Source: Alkalicoccobacillus plakortidis
GTDB lineage: Bacteria; Bacillota; Bacilli; Bacillales; Bacillaceae_D
Direction of reading: 5' to 3'
Assembly: GCF_023703085.1 (NCBI RefSeq)
Contig: NZ_JAMQJY010000006.1
Location: 62,001 to 126,000, forward strand
DNA: 64,000 bases
Below are positions 36,619-47,904 of this stretch, piece by piece. The stretch's first letter is position 1. Each line of letters starts with the position of its first letter. Both the position numbers and the translations under genes were made by a program. The notes beneath the pieces are model-generated. The model was not told the DNA's origin and did not search any database. It was given only the letters and a program-made list of their open reading frames with translations.

Positions 36619-37146
36619 TTACTGATAAAAAAAGACAACGCCTACTAAAAAAATCACCATAAACCCAGCTATAATATAATATATTTTTTGCTTCCAAAAC
36701 CAACCTACACTTAGCCAGATTGCAATAAAGATAAGAATGATGACAGATGCATGTAAGCTTTGCCAATACGTTAGTGAACCATACAAACCCCAAATAAATA
36801 ATATCATCGAAGTCATCAATACGTGTAAAGATGATTCAAAAACATGTTTTCTTCTAGCATAACCCGTTATGGCCGTAAGTAAAAGCAAACTTATTACCAA
36901 GCCCATTTGCAAACCACTCACAAAATCAGTAAAATATAGAATAAAGACGGAAAGAAAAAAACAAAGCTGTGTTAACAATACCCATAGGATCATGCTACCC
37001 AACTTTTTGTCTGACTTATCAGCAAGCTCATCCTCCCCTTCACTATATAAGGCGAGTAGATAATGACATTGCTGTTCTGGTAAAAGTTTTGTCTGTTTCC
37101 AATAGTGAATTTCATTTATAATGATTTCTCTTCGCTGCTTGTCCAT
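36619..37146 (-). CDS. DUF2157-like membrane protein
   Basis: 175 residues: a soluble helical N-terminus (about 1-45, INEIHYWKQTKLLPEQQCHYL) and five membrane segments. The N-terminus resembles the DUF2157 type but the match is loose. The start is set at the ATG 37144-37146 behind GGAGG. It lies between sigA and cccA on the same strand. Function unknown. Confidence 0.65.
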   Translation of the reverse strand: MDKQRREIIINEIHYWKQTKLLPEQQCHYLLALYSEGEDELADKSDKKLGSMILWVLLTQLCFFLSVFILYFTDFVSGLQMGLVISLLLLTAITGYARRKHVFESSLHVLMTSMILFIWGLYGSLTYWQSLHASVIILIFIAIWLSVGWFWKQKIYYIIAGFMVIFLVGVVFFYQ

Positions 37147-37164
37147 TTTCGCCTCCATCAATGA

Positions 37165-37205
37165 TTAAAAAGAGCTTACCCCGTTTGGAGTAAACCCTTT
37201 TTAGA
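37165..37205 (-). terminator. Terminator of sigA
   Basis: GCTTACCCC/GGAGTAAACC stem with a GTTT loop, U run to the left on the minus strand; starts seven bases after the stop of sigA. Confidence 0.85.
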
Positions 37206-37211
37206 TGAAAC

Positions 37212-38327
37212 CTATTCTAAAAAGTCCTTAAGACGTTTGCTTCTACTTGGGTGACGAAGCTTACGCAGGGCTTTTGCTTCAATCTGACGAATACGCTCAC
37301 GTGTAACACCAAATACCTTACCAACCTCTTCAAGAGTTCTAGTGCGACCATCATCAAGACCAAAACGAAGGCGAAGTACATTTTCTTCTCGGTCTGTTAA
37401 TGTGTCAAGCACGTCTTCCAGCTGTTCTTTTAGTAGCTCGTATGCTGCTGCATCTGAAGGAGCTAATGCTTCTTGGTCTTCAATGAAATCTCCTAAATGA
37501 GAATCATCTTCTTCACCAATAGGTGTCTCTAAAGAAACAGGCTCTTGAGCAATCTTAAGAATCTCGCGTACTTTTTCTGGTGTTAACTCCATCTCTTCCG
37601 CTACTTCTTCAGGAGTTGGTTCGCGACCAAAATCTTGTAATAACTGACGTTGAACACGAATTAGTTTATTGATGGTTTCAACCATATGAACAGGAATTCG
37701 AATCGTACGAGCTTGGTCAGCAATAGCACGAGTAATGGCTTGACGAATCCACCAAGTTGCATACGTACTAAATTTAAAGCCTTTTTGGAAGTCGAACTTC
37801 TCTACTGCTTTAATTAGACCCATATTACCTTCTTGAATTAAATCTAAGAACAGCATTCCACGCCCAACGTAACGTTTGGCAATTGATACAACTAAACGAA
37901 GATTGGCTTCAGCAAGACGGCGTTTGGCTTCTTCATCACCCTGCTCAATTCGTTTAGCAAGTTCAATTTCTTCAGCAGCTGATAAAAGTTGTACTCGACC
38001 AATCTCTTTTAGATACATACGAACCGGGTCATTTATTTTAATACCTGGAGGCACACTTAGGTCGTTTAAGTCAAACTCTTCTTCTTTAGCCGCTTCAGGA
38101 GAAGCAGGACCTTCATCAGATTCGTTCTGCAAATCAATACCTTGTTCTCCAAGATACTCGAAAAATTCATCCATTTGCTCGGAGTCTTGCTCAAAGCTTG
38201 CCATCTTCTCTGTGATCTCGGCATAACTTAAAACTCCGCGTTTTTTGCCTACCTCCACTAATTGTTCTTTCACTTGATCGATGGATAATTCACCTTCCGT
38301 AACAGGACGTAATGGTTTATCTGCCAT
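37212..38327 (-). CDS. sigA: RNA polymerase primary sigma factor SigA
   Basis: 371 residues. Region 1.1 (about 1-80), 1.2 ([11 protein letters not shown]), 2.1-2.4 ([35 protein letters not shown] for -10 recognition), region 3 ([11 protein letters not shown]) and 4.2 ([23 protein letters not shown] for -35). Directs RNAP to housekeeping promoters. Start chosen at ATG 38325-38327 behind AAGGAGG. Follows dnaG in the classic macromolecular-synthesis operon. Confidence 0.97.
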   Translation of the reverse strand: MADKPLRPVTEGELSIDQVKEQLVEVGKKRGVLSYAEITEKMASFEQDSEQMDEFFEYLGEQGIDLQNESDEGPASPEAAKEEEFDLNDLSVPPGIKINDPVRMYLKEIGRVQLLSAAEEIELAKRIEQGDEEAKRRLAEANLRLVVSIAKRYVGRGMLFLDLIQEGNMGLIKAVEKFDFQKGFKFSTYATWWIRQAITRAIADQARTIRIPVHMVETINKLIRVQRQLLQDFGREPTPEEVAEEMELTPEKVREILKIAQEPVSLETPIGEEDDSHLGDFIEDQEALAPSDAAAYELLKEQLEDVLDTLTDREENVLRLRFGLDDGRTRTLEEVGKVFGVTRERIRQIEAKALRKLRHPSRSKRLKDFLE

Positions 38328-38376
38328 GCGATCCCCTCCTTCCATTGTTCAAAACGTATCATCTTAAGTTGGCTTT

Positions 38377-40178
38377 CTAGGAAAGCTCTCTCTTTAGCTG
38401 CTGTATTTCAATTAATAATTTTGCTTGAGTCAGTGGATCCTGTTCAAGCTTGGATTCAACTTCTTTCTTCTCTATCAATACCCTTTTTGGGTAGTTTTCA
38501 ATCTGCTTGACATAATCCTCTAGTTCTTCTTCAGAACAATCTGCATTAACCGTCATCGTAGAAAGCTCTGAAGCTAAGCGAACAAGTGAGTGATCCTCAA
38601 TACTTTGAAGAAACTCTCTAGGGTTTGCCTCATTGCCTTTTCCATAATAAGCGAGTAAATACGCAAATAGTGCTTGATGTTCATCAACATTAAAAGCGGC
38701 TCCAAGGCGTTCCTGTATCCGCCAAGCAAGATCTTCATCATTCATCATCAAAACTAATAAAATCCGTTCAGCATTTTGGAATGCAGGCAAAAGTCGCTTC
38801 TGTCTAAATTGTCGAGTTGTGCTAACTGCTTTCTTTTCCAATGTTTCATTAGCAGTATACGTTTTCTTTGATTCCTTATACATTCGGTATTGCTCTTGTT
38901 TAAGAACCTCCAACGATAAAGAAAATTCATCAGCAAGCTGCCTGAGATAATGGTCACGTTCAATTGCTCGCGGAAGTTTAGCAAGCTCTTGTAATACTTC
39001 TTCAATATAGACCATTCTTTCTCCTTCATCTTGGAGATTTTTCTCCTGACGAAGATATCTCATCTTAAAGGCCATAACCGTTTGACTTGCCCCTATAACA
39101 TCAGATTGGAATCGTTCTGGTCCGTATGTTCTAATGTAGTCATCGGGATCAAGTCCTTCCGGCATATGGGCTATACTAACCATACAGCCAGCCTGCTCTA
39201 GTACACTTGCTGATCGGAAGGCAGCGCTTTGCCCAGCTTGGTCAGAGTCATAGCAGATAAGTACCGTCTCAGCATTACGACGCAGCCGTTTTGCGTGTTC
39301 CTCGGTTAGAGCCGTGCCTAACGTTGCTACGCCGTTTTCAACACCTGCTCCCCAAGCAGCAACAACATCCGCTGCTCCTTCAAACAATACGGCAACATTC
39401 GACTTTCGAATGGCCGATTTAGCCAAGTGTAAACCGTACAAGAGCTTATTTTTTTGAAAAATAGGCGTTTCAGGGCTGTTTAAGTATTTCGGTTTACCTT
39501 CTCCAACAATTCTTCCGCTGAATCCAACAACTCTACCTTGAACATCCCAGATCGGGAACATTAATCTACTTCGAAACCGATCATACACCCCTTCAGATTT
39601 CTCTCTTTCCGCCAATAGGCCAGCCTCAACCATTGTAGTTGATTGAAATTCTTTTTTAAGCAAAAATGTGGAAAGGTTCTCCAGCCTACTGGAGCAAATC
39701 CAACTTGGAAGTGATTCAACTGTTCATTTGTGAATCCACGACTGTCCGCATATTCACGACCGGCTTTTCCTTCGTCAGTTAGCGCAAAAACACGCTGATA
39801 AAAGGTTGCGGCTGCATCGTGTCCTTTAAAAAGGTCACGAAAGCGCTCTGTCGATTGCGACTCGTTAGTTTGATACACTTCTTCAGGTAGTGAGATGCTT
39901 CCTTTATTCGCTAGATATTTAACCGAGTCTGTAAACGAAAATCCTTCATGCTCCCTCAGAAAGGTAAATACATTGCCTCCTGCACCACAGCCAAAACAGT
40001 GATAGACCTGCTTTTCTGGTGAGACTGAAAAAGAGGGTGATTTCTCTCCGTGGAACGGACACAGACCTGTATACTGTTTACCTTGCTTTTTAAGTTGTAC
40101 ATATTGGCTAATGACTTCCACAATATCACTTGATTTACGAACTTCTTCTATCTTTTCCTCAGGAATTCGGGAACTCAT
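38377..40178 (-). CDS. dnaG: DNA primase (frameshifted)
   Basis: 600 residues after repair. N-terminal zinc domain (CPFHGEKSPSF ... YHCFGCGAGGN), TOPRIM catalytic core (VLFEGAADVVAAWGAG, CYDSDQAGQ) and the C-terminal helicase-binding domain. It makes primers for replication and is essential. The frame breaks at 39672-39674, where an A run is one short (TTT for TTTT on the coding strand); repair gives RTFSTFLLKKEFQ. Start ATG 40176-40178 is chosen over the upstream GTG. Confidence 0.95.
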
Positions 40179-40247
40179 ATACATCACCGTTCATAAATAA
40201 AATCTACCACAAGACAATAAGATTCGAGTTTTTTTTCTGTATTCCTT

Positions 40248-40703
40248 CTATTTTTGCAAAATAATCTTTAATTCTTTCACAAATCGATTTCGATCCTCCA
40301 TTGTAAAAGGTTTTGGTCCTTTTGTGCGAATACCTCTTCTGCGTTTTTGAGCAGACTTATATCGAACCTCGAGTAACTGTTCAATTGTCTCTTCTAGGTA
40401 CCTTTCACCCCTGGGAGAAATAGCTGTTACCTTTTTTCTAAGAAGCAGTGATGCCAAGGCGTGATCTTGTGTCACACAGATATCACTAGCTCTAATCTTA
40501 TTCATAATATAGAGGTCCACAGCTTCTTTATCCGAATCGACCATGACTTGGCCAACTTCAGGAGGAAGAGTCATCATATGTGCATAAGACATCACAAACA
40601 CAATTCTCAAATCAGGTTCGAAGCGGTAAGCAAGAATTTCTTCTTTTACAGGACAGGAATCTGCGTCAACAAAAAGGTGTGTGATCGTTTTAGTCTCATT
40701 CAT
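40248..40703 (-). CDS. yqxD: YaiI/YqxD family protein (DUF188)
   Basis: 151 residues, a PIN-like small protein with LFVDADSCPVKEEI at the N-terminus and MVDSDKEAVD, TQDHALASLLL and AISPRGERY further on, all DUF188 signatures. Possibly a nuclease fold; function unproven. Position upstream of dnaG-sigA matches B. subtilis yqxD. The start is uncertain: ATG at 40701-40703 has no clear ribosome site, and a GTG at 40722-40724 sits too close to AAGGGAG. Confidence 0.88.
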   Translation of the reverse strand: MNETKTITHLFVDADSCPVKEEILAYRFEPDLRIVFVMSYAHMMTLPPEVGQVMVDSDKEAVDLYIMNKIRASDICVTQDHALASLLLRKKVTAISPRGERYLEETIEQLLEVRYKSAQKRRRGIRTKGPKPFTMEDRNRFVKELKIILQK

Positions 40704-40724
40704 TGTCTTTAGTTGATTCCACAC

Positions 40725-40999
40725 TCCCTTAAAAAAATCCTGCTAAAAAGCAGAAAAAGTTGAATTTCGTCGAAAAATGTAAGGTAATAGCTGATTTATC
40801 TTCTTTTTACTCAAAGTATTCCTTACTATCATTACCAAAAAAACTGGAAAAAGTCTTGACTTTTCAAATTTATTTGTTCTCATTAAAAAATAGACCATTT
40901 AAATGTGAAATAGACATGAAATCACAATTCTTTATTATACGTAATAATTGTCCATTTGAACAGAGTTTTATCTTAGAACTCGTAAAATGAATGATAAAG
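40725..40999. other. Gene-free stretch
   Basis: AT-rich intergenic DNA between yqxD and the terminator of yqfL. One plus-strand open frame of 76 codons exists but has no ribosome site and AT-driven composition; I see no gene. It must hold the promoter of yqxD-dnaG-sigA, but I could not pick it out with confidence. Confidence 0.5.
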
Positions 41000-41037
41000 G
41001 AAGCTCTTAGTGTCCATTTAAACACTAAGAGCTTCGA
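41000..41037 (-). terminator. Terminator of yqfL
   Basis: AAGCTCTTAGTGT/ACACTAAGAGCTT 13-bp stem with eight-base loop. The minus-strand U run is weak, but the stem is perfect and starts just after the yqfL stop. Confidence 0.75.
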
Positions 41038-41046
41038 TATAATCTC

Positions 41047-41862
41047 TTATTTGCGTTGAAACATATTTGAAATTAAGTTTGCCGTTTCTTCCACAGCTTT
41101 ATTTGAAACATCCACTACAGGACATCCTATGCGACTCATTACTTTTTCAGAATAAGCAAGTTCTTCTTTAATACGATTAATATTAGCGTAGTTCGCTTCC
41201 GATTTTAAGCCTAATGCTTTAAGCCGCTCAGTACGAATACTATTTAATTTCTCAGGACTAATTTTAAGTCCAATACATTTTTGCGGAGAAATCTTAAAAA
41301 GTTCTGCTGGTGGCTCTACTTCTGGCACTAAAGGCACATTCGCAACCTTTAGTCGTTTATGAGCCAGATATTGTGATAACGGTGTTTTAGAAGTACGAGA
41401 GACACCAATTAGTACAACGTCAGCTCGTATAATACCTCTAGGGTCTCGTCCATCATCATATTTTACAGCGAACTCAATTGCTTCGACTTTACGAAAGTAA
41501 TCTTCATCTAAGCGATAAATGACACCAGGCTCGTATCGGGGCTTTTTGTTCGTCAGCTCAGATACTTTTTGCAGCATTGGCCCGATTATATCAACGGTTT
41601 CCACATTTTCCTCTGCTGCTCGAATAAGTAAATAATCCTTCATCTCAGGAACAACAAGTGTAAACGCAATTAACGCTTTAGCCTGAGCTGCTAAACAAAC
41701 GACTTCTTCAATCGTTCCTTTATCCTCGACATAGGGAATACGTCTAAGTTCTACTCCAGATCCACTAAATTGGCTTACGGCTGCTTTAACAACAAGTTCC
41801 GCTGTTTCCCCTACAGAGTCAGATACTACATAAACAATTGGACGATAAATCGTTTCCTCCAT
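41047..41862 (-). CDS. yqfL: Pyruvate phosphate dikinase regulatory protein (kinase/phosphorylase)
   Basis: 271 residues of the DUF299/PDRP family: [12 protein letters not shown] at the N-terminus and the P-loop [11 protein letters not shown], which binds ADP. The enzyme switches PPDK or PEP synthase on and off by (de)phosphorylating a Thr. In B. subtilis YqfL modulates CcpN activity, and ccpN is the next gene upstream here. The start at 41860-41862 follows AGGAGAT. Confidence 0.92.
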   Translation of the reverse strand: MEETIYRPIVYVVSDSVGETAELVVKAAVSQFSGSGVELRRIPYVEDKGTIEEVVCLAAQAKALIAFTLVVPEMKDYLLIRAAEENVETVDIIGPMLQKVSELTNKKPRYEPGVIYRLDEDYFRKVEAIEFAVKYDDGRDPRGIIRADVVLIGVSRTSKTPLSQYLAHKRLKVANVPLVPEVEPPAELFKISPQKCIGLKISPEKLNSIRTERLKALGLKSEANYANINRIKEELAYSEKVMSRIGCPVVDVSNKAVEETANLISNMFQRK

Positions 41863-41904
41863 CAGAACATCTCCTTGTAAAATAAGCATTTGTTTTTCAT
41901 TCGC

Positions 41905-42550
41905 TTAAATGGATTCATTATTAGCCAAGTCAACAAGTAAACTTGTGATATTTGTTTTGGTAATACGACCTGTTACTTCATATCCACTTCCATGAGTGAC
42001 CTTTTTGACAATCGGCAGACCATCAATTTGTTTTGTAATGAGCTTTTTAGCGATATCTATAATAAAGTCATCACCATGACAAACGGTTATGTTAGGCATT
42101 CTAGTCATAATGACACCAACAGGGATTGTTTCAAGTGATTGCTGACCAAGACTTGCTCGCAATAAATCTTTTCTTGAAACAACTCCTGAAAGAGTGGCGA
42201 GTTTATCTACTACAAAAAGTGTGCCCACATCCTCGAGGAACATCGTCGTAATGGCTTCGTATACAGATGAGGACTCATTCACAACAACAGGTCTAGATTT
42301 GTAATGGTCCACAGTGATGGTTTTTACTTTGTCTGACAGAATTTGAGTATTTGATTTTCCTGTATAGAAATAGCCTACCCGTGGTCTTGCATCTAGGTAA
42401 CCAGACATTGTTAAGATCGCTAGATCCGGTCGCAGTGTAGCTCTCGTTAACGAGAGCTTTTCCGCAATATGTTCCCCAGTAATCGGAGCGTTTTCTTTTA
42501 CAATGGTAAGAATTTGTTCTTGCCTACTAGATAGCTCGATAGGAACTCAC
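41905..42550 (-). CDS. ccpN: Transcriptional repressor CcpN (5' frameshift)
   Basis: 214 residues after repair: N-terminal HTH (ELSSRQEQILTIVKE, GEHIAEKLSLTRATLRPDLAILT) followed by two CBS domains (about 80-210). Represses gapB, pckA and sr1 under glycolytic conditions in B. subtilis. The open frame without repair begins only at the CBS linker. One extra T near 42541-42543 (CCTATC for CCATC on the coding strand) hides the first 47 codons; repair gives a GTG start (42548-42550) reading SSIELSSRQEQ. Shares the strand with yqfL and glyS. Confidence 0.88.
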
Positions 42551-42580
42551 CGCCCTTTTCAATAACAAATATCCAACCTT

Positions 42581-44660
42581 TTAAAACACAATCTTTTGAA
42601 ACAGAGCAAAGGCTTCGATTTCGGCAGCCAGCTGCTTCATCAGTTGAAGACGATTTTCTTTTACTTCTTTCTGATCTGACATAACCATAATATGTTCAAA
42701 ATATTGATGAACAAGTGGCACACTCTCTTCTAATGCTTTGTAAGCCTCCGTTACTTGTCCTTGATCCTTATATTGTTTCAATGTTGATGATAAGGTTTTG
42801 TAACGATCATATAATAAACGCTCTTCATCTTTTTCAAACAAGGATGGGTTTATCTCAACAGTCGCTTCTGCTTTTTTGGCGATATTTGTGACACGGCTTA
42901 ACGCTTCCACCACTTTCTTGAAGTTCTCGTGCTTACGAGCTTCTGAAAGTAACGCCGCCTTTGAAAACGTCCACGTAATCGTCGCCTGTTCATCTGTTAA
43001 AACAGCATCAACAACATCGTACTCTATGCCTTTATCAGAAAGAGCATATTTCATTCTTAACGTGAAAAATTCGTTCAACTGCTGAAGCAATTCTTCTTTA
43101 TTTTCTATCTTCAATCCATGATCTTCTGCCGTTTCCACTGCAAGATTAAGTAGAGTATCTAGCTGGATGTCCAATTGTTTCTCTACAGCCATTTGTACTA
43201 GTCCTAACGCTTGACGTCTTAGGGCATAAGGGTCCTGAGAACCGGTTGGGATTAAACCAATTGCAAAACACGATACAATCGTATCAAGTTTGTCCGCCAT
43301 ACTTATAACCAAACCAATCTTAGTCTCAGGCAGACTGTCACCCGCAAAGCGTGGATAATAATGCTCTCTAATAGCTGTTGCAACTTCTGCTTTTTCTCCC
43401 AAATAGAGCGCATATTCTTCACCCATTAAACCTTGAAGTTCAGGAAATTCTCCGACCATTTGAGAAACAAGATCGAATTTACTAATAGAAGCTGCACGTT
43501 GTACAAATTCTTGATTGCTCTGAGAAAGGTCCAGATGAGTGGAAAGTTTGGCAGCAACATCCTTGATTCGTTTTACTTTATCTCCAAGGGAACCTAATTC
43601 TTCGTGATACACGATGGCATCAAGCTGTCTAACAGCTGCATCAATATCCATCTTTTGATCTTCTTTATAGAAAAACGCTGAATCCGAAAAGCGAGCGCGT
43701 AACACTTTTTCATTTCCTCTAGCAACGTTTTCTATGTGACTAGAATCGCCATTACGTACAGTTATAAAGTGAGGCAACAGCTTGCCTTCCATATTCTCTA
43801 CTGGGAAATAACGCTGATGTTCCTTCATTGTTGTTAATAAAACGTCTTTTGGTAAGCTAAGAAATTCTTCTTCAAATTTCCCGCTTAAAGCAGTTGGCCA
43901 CTCCACTAAGTTATTTACCTCTTCAAGCAATTCTTCATTTACAGGAATAACCCATCCAGCCTGCTCAGCTAGCTCTTCTAGCTGCAAGCGAATCGTTTGT
44001 TTTCGTTCCTCAGCATCAACTAACACAAACTGCTTTCGCATAAGCTCTTTGTACTCATTTGGATTCGTTATTTTCACGTCTTCACCTAAAAAACGATGTC
44101 CGCGACTACTGTCACCTGAATGAATGGACGTGATCGAAAATGGAATCACTTCTTTGCCGTACAATGCTACTAACCACTGAATTGGACGAGCAAAACGAAG
44201 ACTGTAATCGTGCCATCTCATGTTTTTAGGGAAATGCATCGACGTAATTAAATCCTTTAATGCAGGCAGCAACTCAAGCGTTTTTTTCCCTTCTTGGAAA
44301 GTCTTCGCGAACACATACTCCGTTCCCTTAACTTCACTTGTAAATAACTCATCAGGTGAGACACCCTGACCACGAGCAAAGCCCTGAGCCGCCTTAGACC
44401 AGCTACCATCCTCTGCTACTGCAATTTTTTTAGCTTGGTCCACGTGATTCGCTTTCCAGATTTGGTTGACTGTCTTCTAAGTCTCGCACTAATATAGCCA
44501 AACGTCTTGGCGTCGAGTAGCCTTCAACTGCCACGTACTCCAGTCGCTGCTCTTTTAACCACTCTTCAACCAGTTGTTTTAACTGTTTAATGGATGAAGT
44601 GACAAATCGAGCCGGAAGCTCCTCCAGTCCAATCTCTAGTAAAAAATCATGCTTACTCAT
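42581..44660 (-). CDS. glyS: Glycyl-tRNA synthetase beta subunit (frameshifted)
   Basis: 692 residues after repair. N-terminal [13 protein letters not shown], conserved [19 protein letters not shown] and the HD-like and C-terminal tRNA-binding regions are in the right order. With GlyQ it forms the (alpha beta)2 enzyme that charges tRNA-Gly; essential. An extra base at 44433-44438 (coding strand CCAAGC for CCAGC) ends the first 76 codons early; repair gives [15 protein letters not shown]. Overlaps glyQ by eight bases. Confidence 0.93.
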
Positions 44661-45543
44661 GGTTCGACTCCTCCTTTGCTTTTAACAGAGGGAAGCCAAG
44701 GCGTTCCCGTTCTTCGTAATAAAGTCTAGCAGCACGTCGCGCAAGTGTACGCACGCGACCAATATATCCTGTACGTTCGGTTACAGAAATGGCTCCTCGT
44801 GCATCTAACAGGTTAAAGCTATGTGAACATTTCAAGATATAATCGTATGCCGGTAAAACAAGCTGTTCATCTAATGCTCTGCCCGCTTCTTTTTCGTACG
44901 TTTGGAACAATGAAAAGAGCATCGTTGTATCCGATACTTCAAACGTGTACTTAGAATGCTCGTATTCGGCTTGACTGAAAATGTCGCCGTACGTAAATCC
45001 CTCAACCCATTCTAAATCAAACACGTTTTCTTTATCTTGAATATAAGAAGCAAGTCGTTCTAAGCCATACGTAATTTCTGCCGATACCGGACTTGCTTCC
45101 AGTCCACCAACTTGTTGAAAGTACGTAAACTGGGTAATTTCCATACCATCAAGCCATACTTCCCAACCAAGTCCTGCACAACCAAGTGTTGGATTCTCCC
45201 AATTATCCTCGACAAATCGAATATCATGCTCTAACGGATTTATTCCAATTTCCTTTAAGCTATCAAGATACAATTCTTGAATATTAAGTGGTGACGGCTT
45301 CATCACAACTTGAAATTGGTGATGCTGATACAGGCGATTGGGGTTTTCCCCATAACGTCCATCAGCCGGGCGTCTTGAAGGTTCAACGTACGCCACATTC
45401 CATGGCTCTGGGCCAATCGTTTTGAGTAACGTAAAAGGGCTCATTGTACCTGCACCTTTTTCCGTGTCATATGCTTGCATAATAATACAATTTTGCTTTG
45501 CCCAATATTGCTGTAATGTTAAAATCATTTGTTGTACGTTCAT
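44653..45543 (-). CDS. glyQ: Glycyl-tRNA synthetase alpha subunit
   Basis: 296 residues of class II synthetase catalytic core: [36 protein letters not shown] (motif 2 region) and the C-terminal [14 protein letters not shown]. Holds the site for Gly adenylation. Start ATG 45541-45543 behind AGGAGG. Expression is under a T-box leader. Confidence 0.95.
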   Translation of the reverse strand: MNVQQMILTLQQYWAKQNCIIMQAYDTEKGAGTMSPFTLLKTIGPEPWNVAYVEPSRRPADGRYGENPNRLYQHHQFQVVMKPSPLNIQELYLDSLKEIGINPLEHDIRFVEDNWENPTLGCAGLGWEVWLDGMEITQFTYFQQVGGLEASPVSAEITYGLERLASYIQDKENVFDLEWVEGFTYGDIFSQAEYEHSKYTFEVSDTTMLFSLFQTYEKEAGRALDEQLVLPAYDYILKCSHSFNLLDARGAISVTERTGYIGRVRTLARRAARLYYEERERLGFPLLKAKEESNHE

Positions 45544-45593
45544 CGTACAGCCTCCTGTCATTAGTTCACTCGCATAAAGGCGGCAGCAAAAGC

Positions 45594-45834
45594 AAAAAGC
45601 TCCCGTCCCTACGCTGTAATCAGCGTAGGGACGGGAGCTTTTCCCGCGGTTCCACCCTACTTATCCGTACTCATTTGTACGAACCACTTTCGTTAGTTGT
45701 GCTCAGAAATGCCTTTCGCTGCTATCTGAATCTTAGGCTTACACCATCCCTAAGTCGCTTAAATCAGATTATTGCAGGTACTTCTTTTCATCAATGCACG
45801 TATTCATATTAGTAAAATCATACATAAGATCATA
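45594..45834 (-). promoter_or_regulatory. T-box leader of glyQS
   Basis: The T-box core AGGGTGGAACCGCGG is at 45644-45658, followed by a perfect terminator (arms 45598-45618 and 45622-45641, GCTCCCGTCCCTACGCTG) whose 5' arm competes with the T-box antiterminator. Upstream, GGGATGGTGTAAGCC is the Stem I apical motif. Uncharged tRNA-Gly pairs with the specifier and with the T-box to allow read-through. A GGC in GAAAGGCATTTC, near the 3' side of Stem I, is the likely glycine specifier. The leader begins right after recO. Confidence 0.92.
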
Positions 45835-46599
45835 CTACGTGTCAATATTCGGACCTAAATCCATACGTTCAAGTTGATCCAAAAACCGTCTAGACTTTAA
45901 GGTAACACCAGAGTATTCATCATAATAAGCACGAATGATCTGCTTAAGTTCCTGTTTGGTTTCTTTTTTTAATGAAATATTTCCGAGTCGATGCAAATTC
46001 ATTTCATAGAAAAGACGTAGCAATCGAACCGTCTGAGATGAACATGGAAATGCATGCTCATCCCGATGCAAACAGGACCTACATATAAATCCGCCAAAGC
46101 GAATGGAAAACGCAACAGGTGTTTCCGTTGATCCACAACACACACATTGATCAAGTTGCGGGCTAATACCTGCAACATCAAGCATTTTCATTTCAAAGAT
46201 TCGGGTAATAACCTCTGGGTCTGCCCCACTAGCCATCTTCTCAAGGCTTAGGTAAAGCCAATCAAATAGCCATAGATAACGTTGATTCTCTTCAGTAAGC
46301 TTATCTACCATTTCAGCGATATACATCGCGTAAGCGGCCAAGGTGAGATCCTCTCTGATTTTGCGGAAAGAACTAATGGTGTCCCCTTGGTTTAACGTAC
46401 CTAATCCACTACCTTTATAAATGACAAAAGAGCCGTATATAAACGGCTGAGAAACAGCTGAGAGCTGACTTCTCGGTTTTTTAGCCCCTCTTGCCATTAC
46501 ACCTATTTTTCCTCGTTCTTTTGTATAAAGTGTGATAATTTTATTGGTTTCTCCGTAATCTACGGTTCGAATGACAATTGCTTCTACTCTATCTAACAT
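45835..46599 (-). CDS. recO: DNA repair protein RecO
   Basis: 254 residues: N-terminal OB-fold (about 1-80; RTVDYGETNKIITLYT, GVMARGAKKPRS), helical middle and a four-Cys zinc site (CVCC...CRSC). Loads RecA at SSB-covered gaps. Start ATG 46597-46599 behind AGGTGG. Preceded by yqzL as in B. subtilis. Confidence 0.95.
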   Translation of the reverse strand: MLDRVEAIVIRTVDYGETNKIITLYTKERGKIGVMARGAKKPRSQLSAVSQPFIYGSFVIYKGSGLGTLNQGDTISSFRKIREDLTLAAYAMYIAEMVDKLTEENQRYLWLFDWLYLSLEKMASGADPEVITRIFEMKMLDVAGISPQLDQCVCCGSTETPVAFSIRFGGFICRSCLHRDEHAFPCSSQTVRLLRLFYEMNLHRLGNISLKKETKQELKQIIRAYYDEYSGVTLKSRRFLDQLERMDLGPNIDT

Positions 46600-46619
46600 C
46601 GTAACCACCTAGCTGTTTG

Positions 46620-46763
46620 TTACTGAGAGGATGAATCAAGCGTTATATCAGTTGTATTTTCTGACTCAATGCTTGCTTCTGAATCGCGCTCAAGCTCCTT
46701 GATTAATAAATACGTATCTAGATTTCCAGTATTAGTAAAAACTTTCCAAGATAAATCGAGCAT
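46620..46763 (-). CDS. yqzL: YqzL family small protein
   Basis: 47 residues beginning MLDLSWKVFTNTGNLDTYLL, the YqzL family block; the tail is acidic and Ser/Thr-rich. Start chosen at ATG 46761-46763 with AAAGGAG upstream because homology begins there. Lies between era and recO, the usual YqzL place. Function unknown. Confidence 0.85.
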   Translation of the reverse strand: MLDLSWKVFTNTGNLDTYLLIKELERDSEASIESENTTDITLDSSSQ

Positions 46764-46932
46764 GTCAGAATTCACTCCTTTGTCAAGAAATCGTTCCACC
46801 TGTACTCCTAGTTTCACCTGATTAAGTTAGAACATGTTAAGGAAATATTACTAAATCATAAACCTTGACAAACACTCACACGTTTAAATTGACATTTTTT
46901 CTCGGGTCTTTCTTTTTATGATAAGGCTTTCC

Positions 46933-46976
46933 CTACAAAAAAACAATGGCTAGTAACCCAACCATTGTTAAAAGTA
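46933..46976 (-). terminator. Terminator of era
   Basis: AACAATGG/CCATTGTT stem with an 11-base loop; U run on the minus strand. It lies just beyond the repaired era stop at 46988, whereas the uncorrected frame reads through it. Confidence 0.85.
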
Positions 46977-46987
46977 TTGTCCTATTT

Positions 46988-47904
46988 TTAGTATTCATCC
47001 GAGCGAAAACCAAAGTCTCGTAGCTGAGCTGTTTATTCCGCCAATCTTTCTCGACTTTGACCCAAAGTTCTAGAAATACCTTTGAACCAAGTAAGGCTTC
47101 AATATCGGCTCTAGCAAGTTTTCCTACTTCTTTTAGAAGTGATCCCTGTTTACCAATAACAATTCCTTTTTGTGAAGATCGCTCTACCACAATCGTCGCC
47201 TGAATATCGACCATATCTTTGTGTTCTCGCTTTTTCATCCGTTCGATGCCCACGGCAATTGAATGTGGGATCTCCTCATGTGTTAACTGAAGGACCTTCT
47301 CTCGAATTAATTCAGCAACAATAAATCGTTCCGGGTGATCTGTTACTTGATCAGCAGGATAATACTGCGGTCCTTCTTCCAGTTTATCTTTGATTTGATC
47401 AAGAAGGACTGGCACGTTATTTCCGCTTAATGCAGAGATCGGGATAATTTCCTTGAACTCATGTTTTTGTCTATATGTATCAATTAACGCAAACAGCTCA
47501 TCTGGATGCACCAAGTCAATTTTATTAATAATCAAAAATGCAGGAGTAGATGTTTCTTTTAAGCGATTAATAATGTATTGTTCACCTGGTCCAAATGCCT
47601 CATTCGCTTCAACCAAATAGAGAATGATATCGACTTCTTTTAATGTGTCTTTTGCTACCTTCATCATAAAATCACCAAGCTTATGCTTCGGTTTATGAAT
47701 ACCTGGTGTATCAATAAAAACAATCTGTGCATCATTATCAGTAAATACACCTTGGATTTTATTACGTGTTGTTTGTGGTTTGTCCGACATGATCGCAACT
47801 TTTTGACCAATTACTCGATTTAATAACGTTGATTTACCGACATTTGGTCGGCCAATCAAACTGACAAAACCTGATTTATGCTCATTCTCGTGTTGATTAC
47901 TCAT
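46988..47904 (-). CDS. era: GTPase Era (3' frameshift)
   Basis: 305 residues after repair. G1 [10 protein letters not shown]2 (TTRNKI), G3 DTPGIHK, G4 NKID and a C-terminal KH domain ([15 protein letters not shown]) that binds the 3' end of 16S rRNA during 30S maturation. One base is missing near 47021-47030; repair gives the family ending [11 protein letters not shown] and a stop at 46988-46990. As written, the frame goes on through the terminator to 46933. Overlaps cdd by eight bases. Confidence 0.93.

Noticed and set aside
40760..40990. 76-codon plus-strand ORF
   Set aside because: No ribosome site, AT-driven composition, no recognisable domain, and it lies in the promoter region of yqxD-dnaG.
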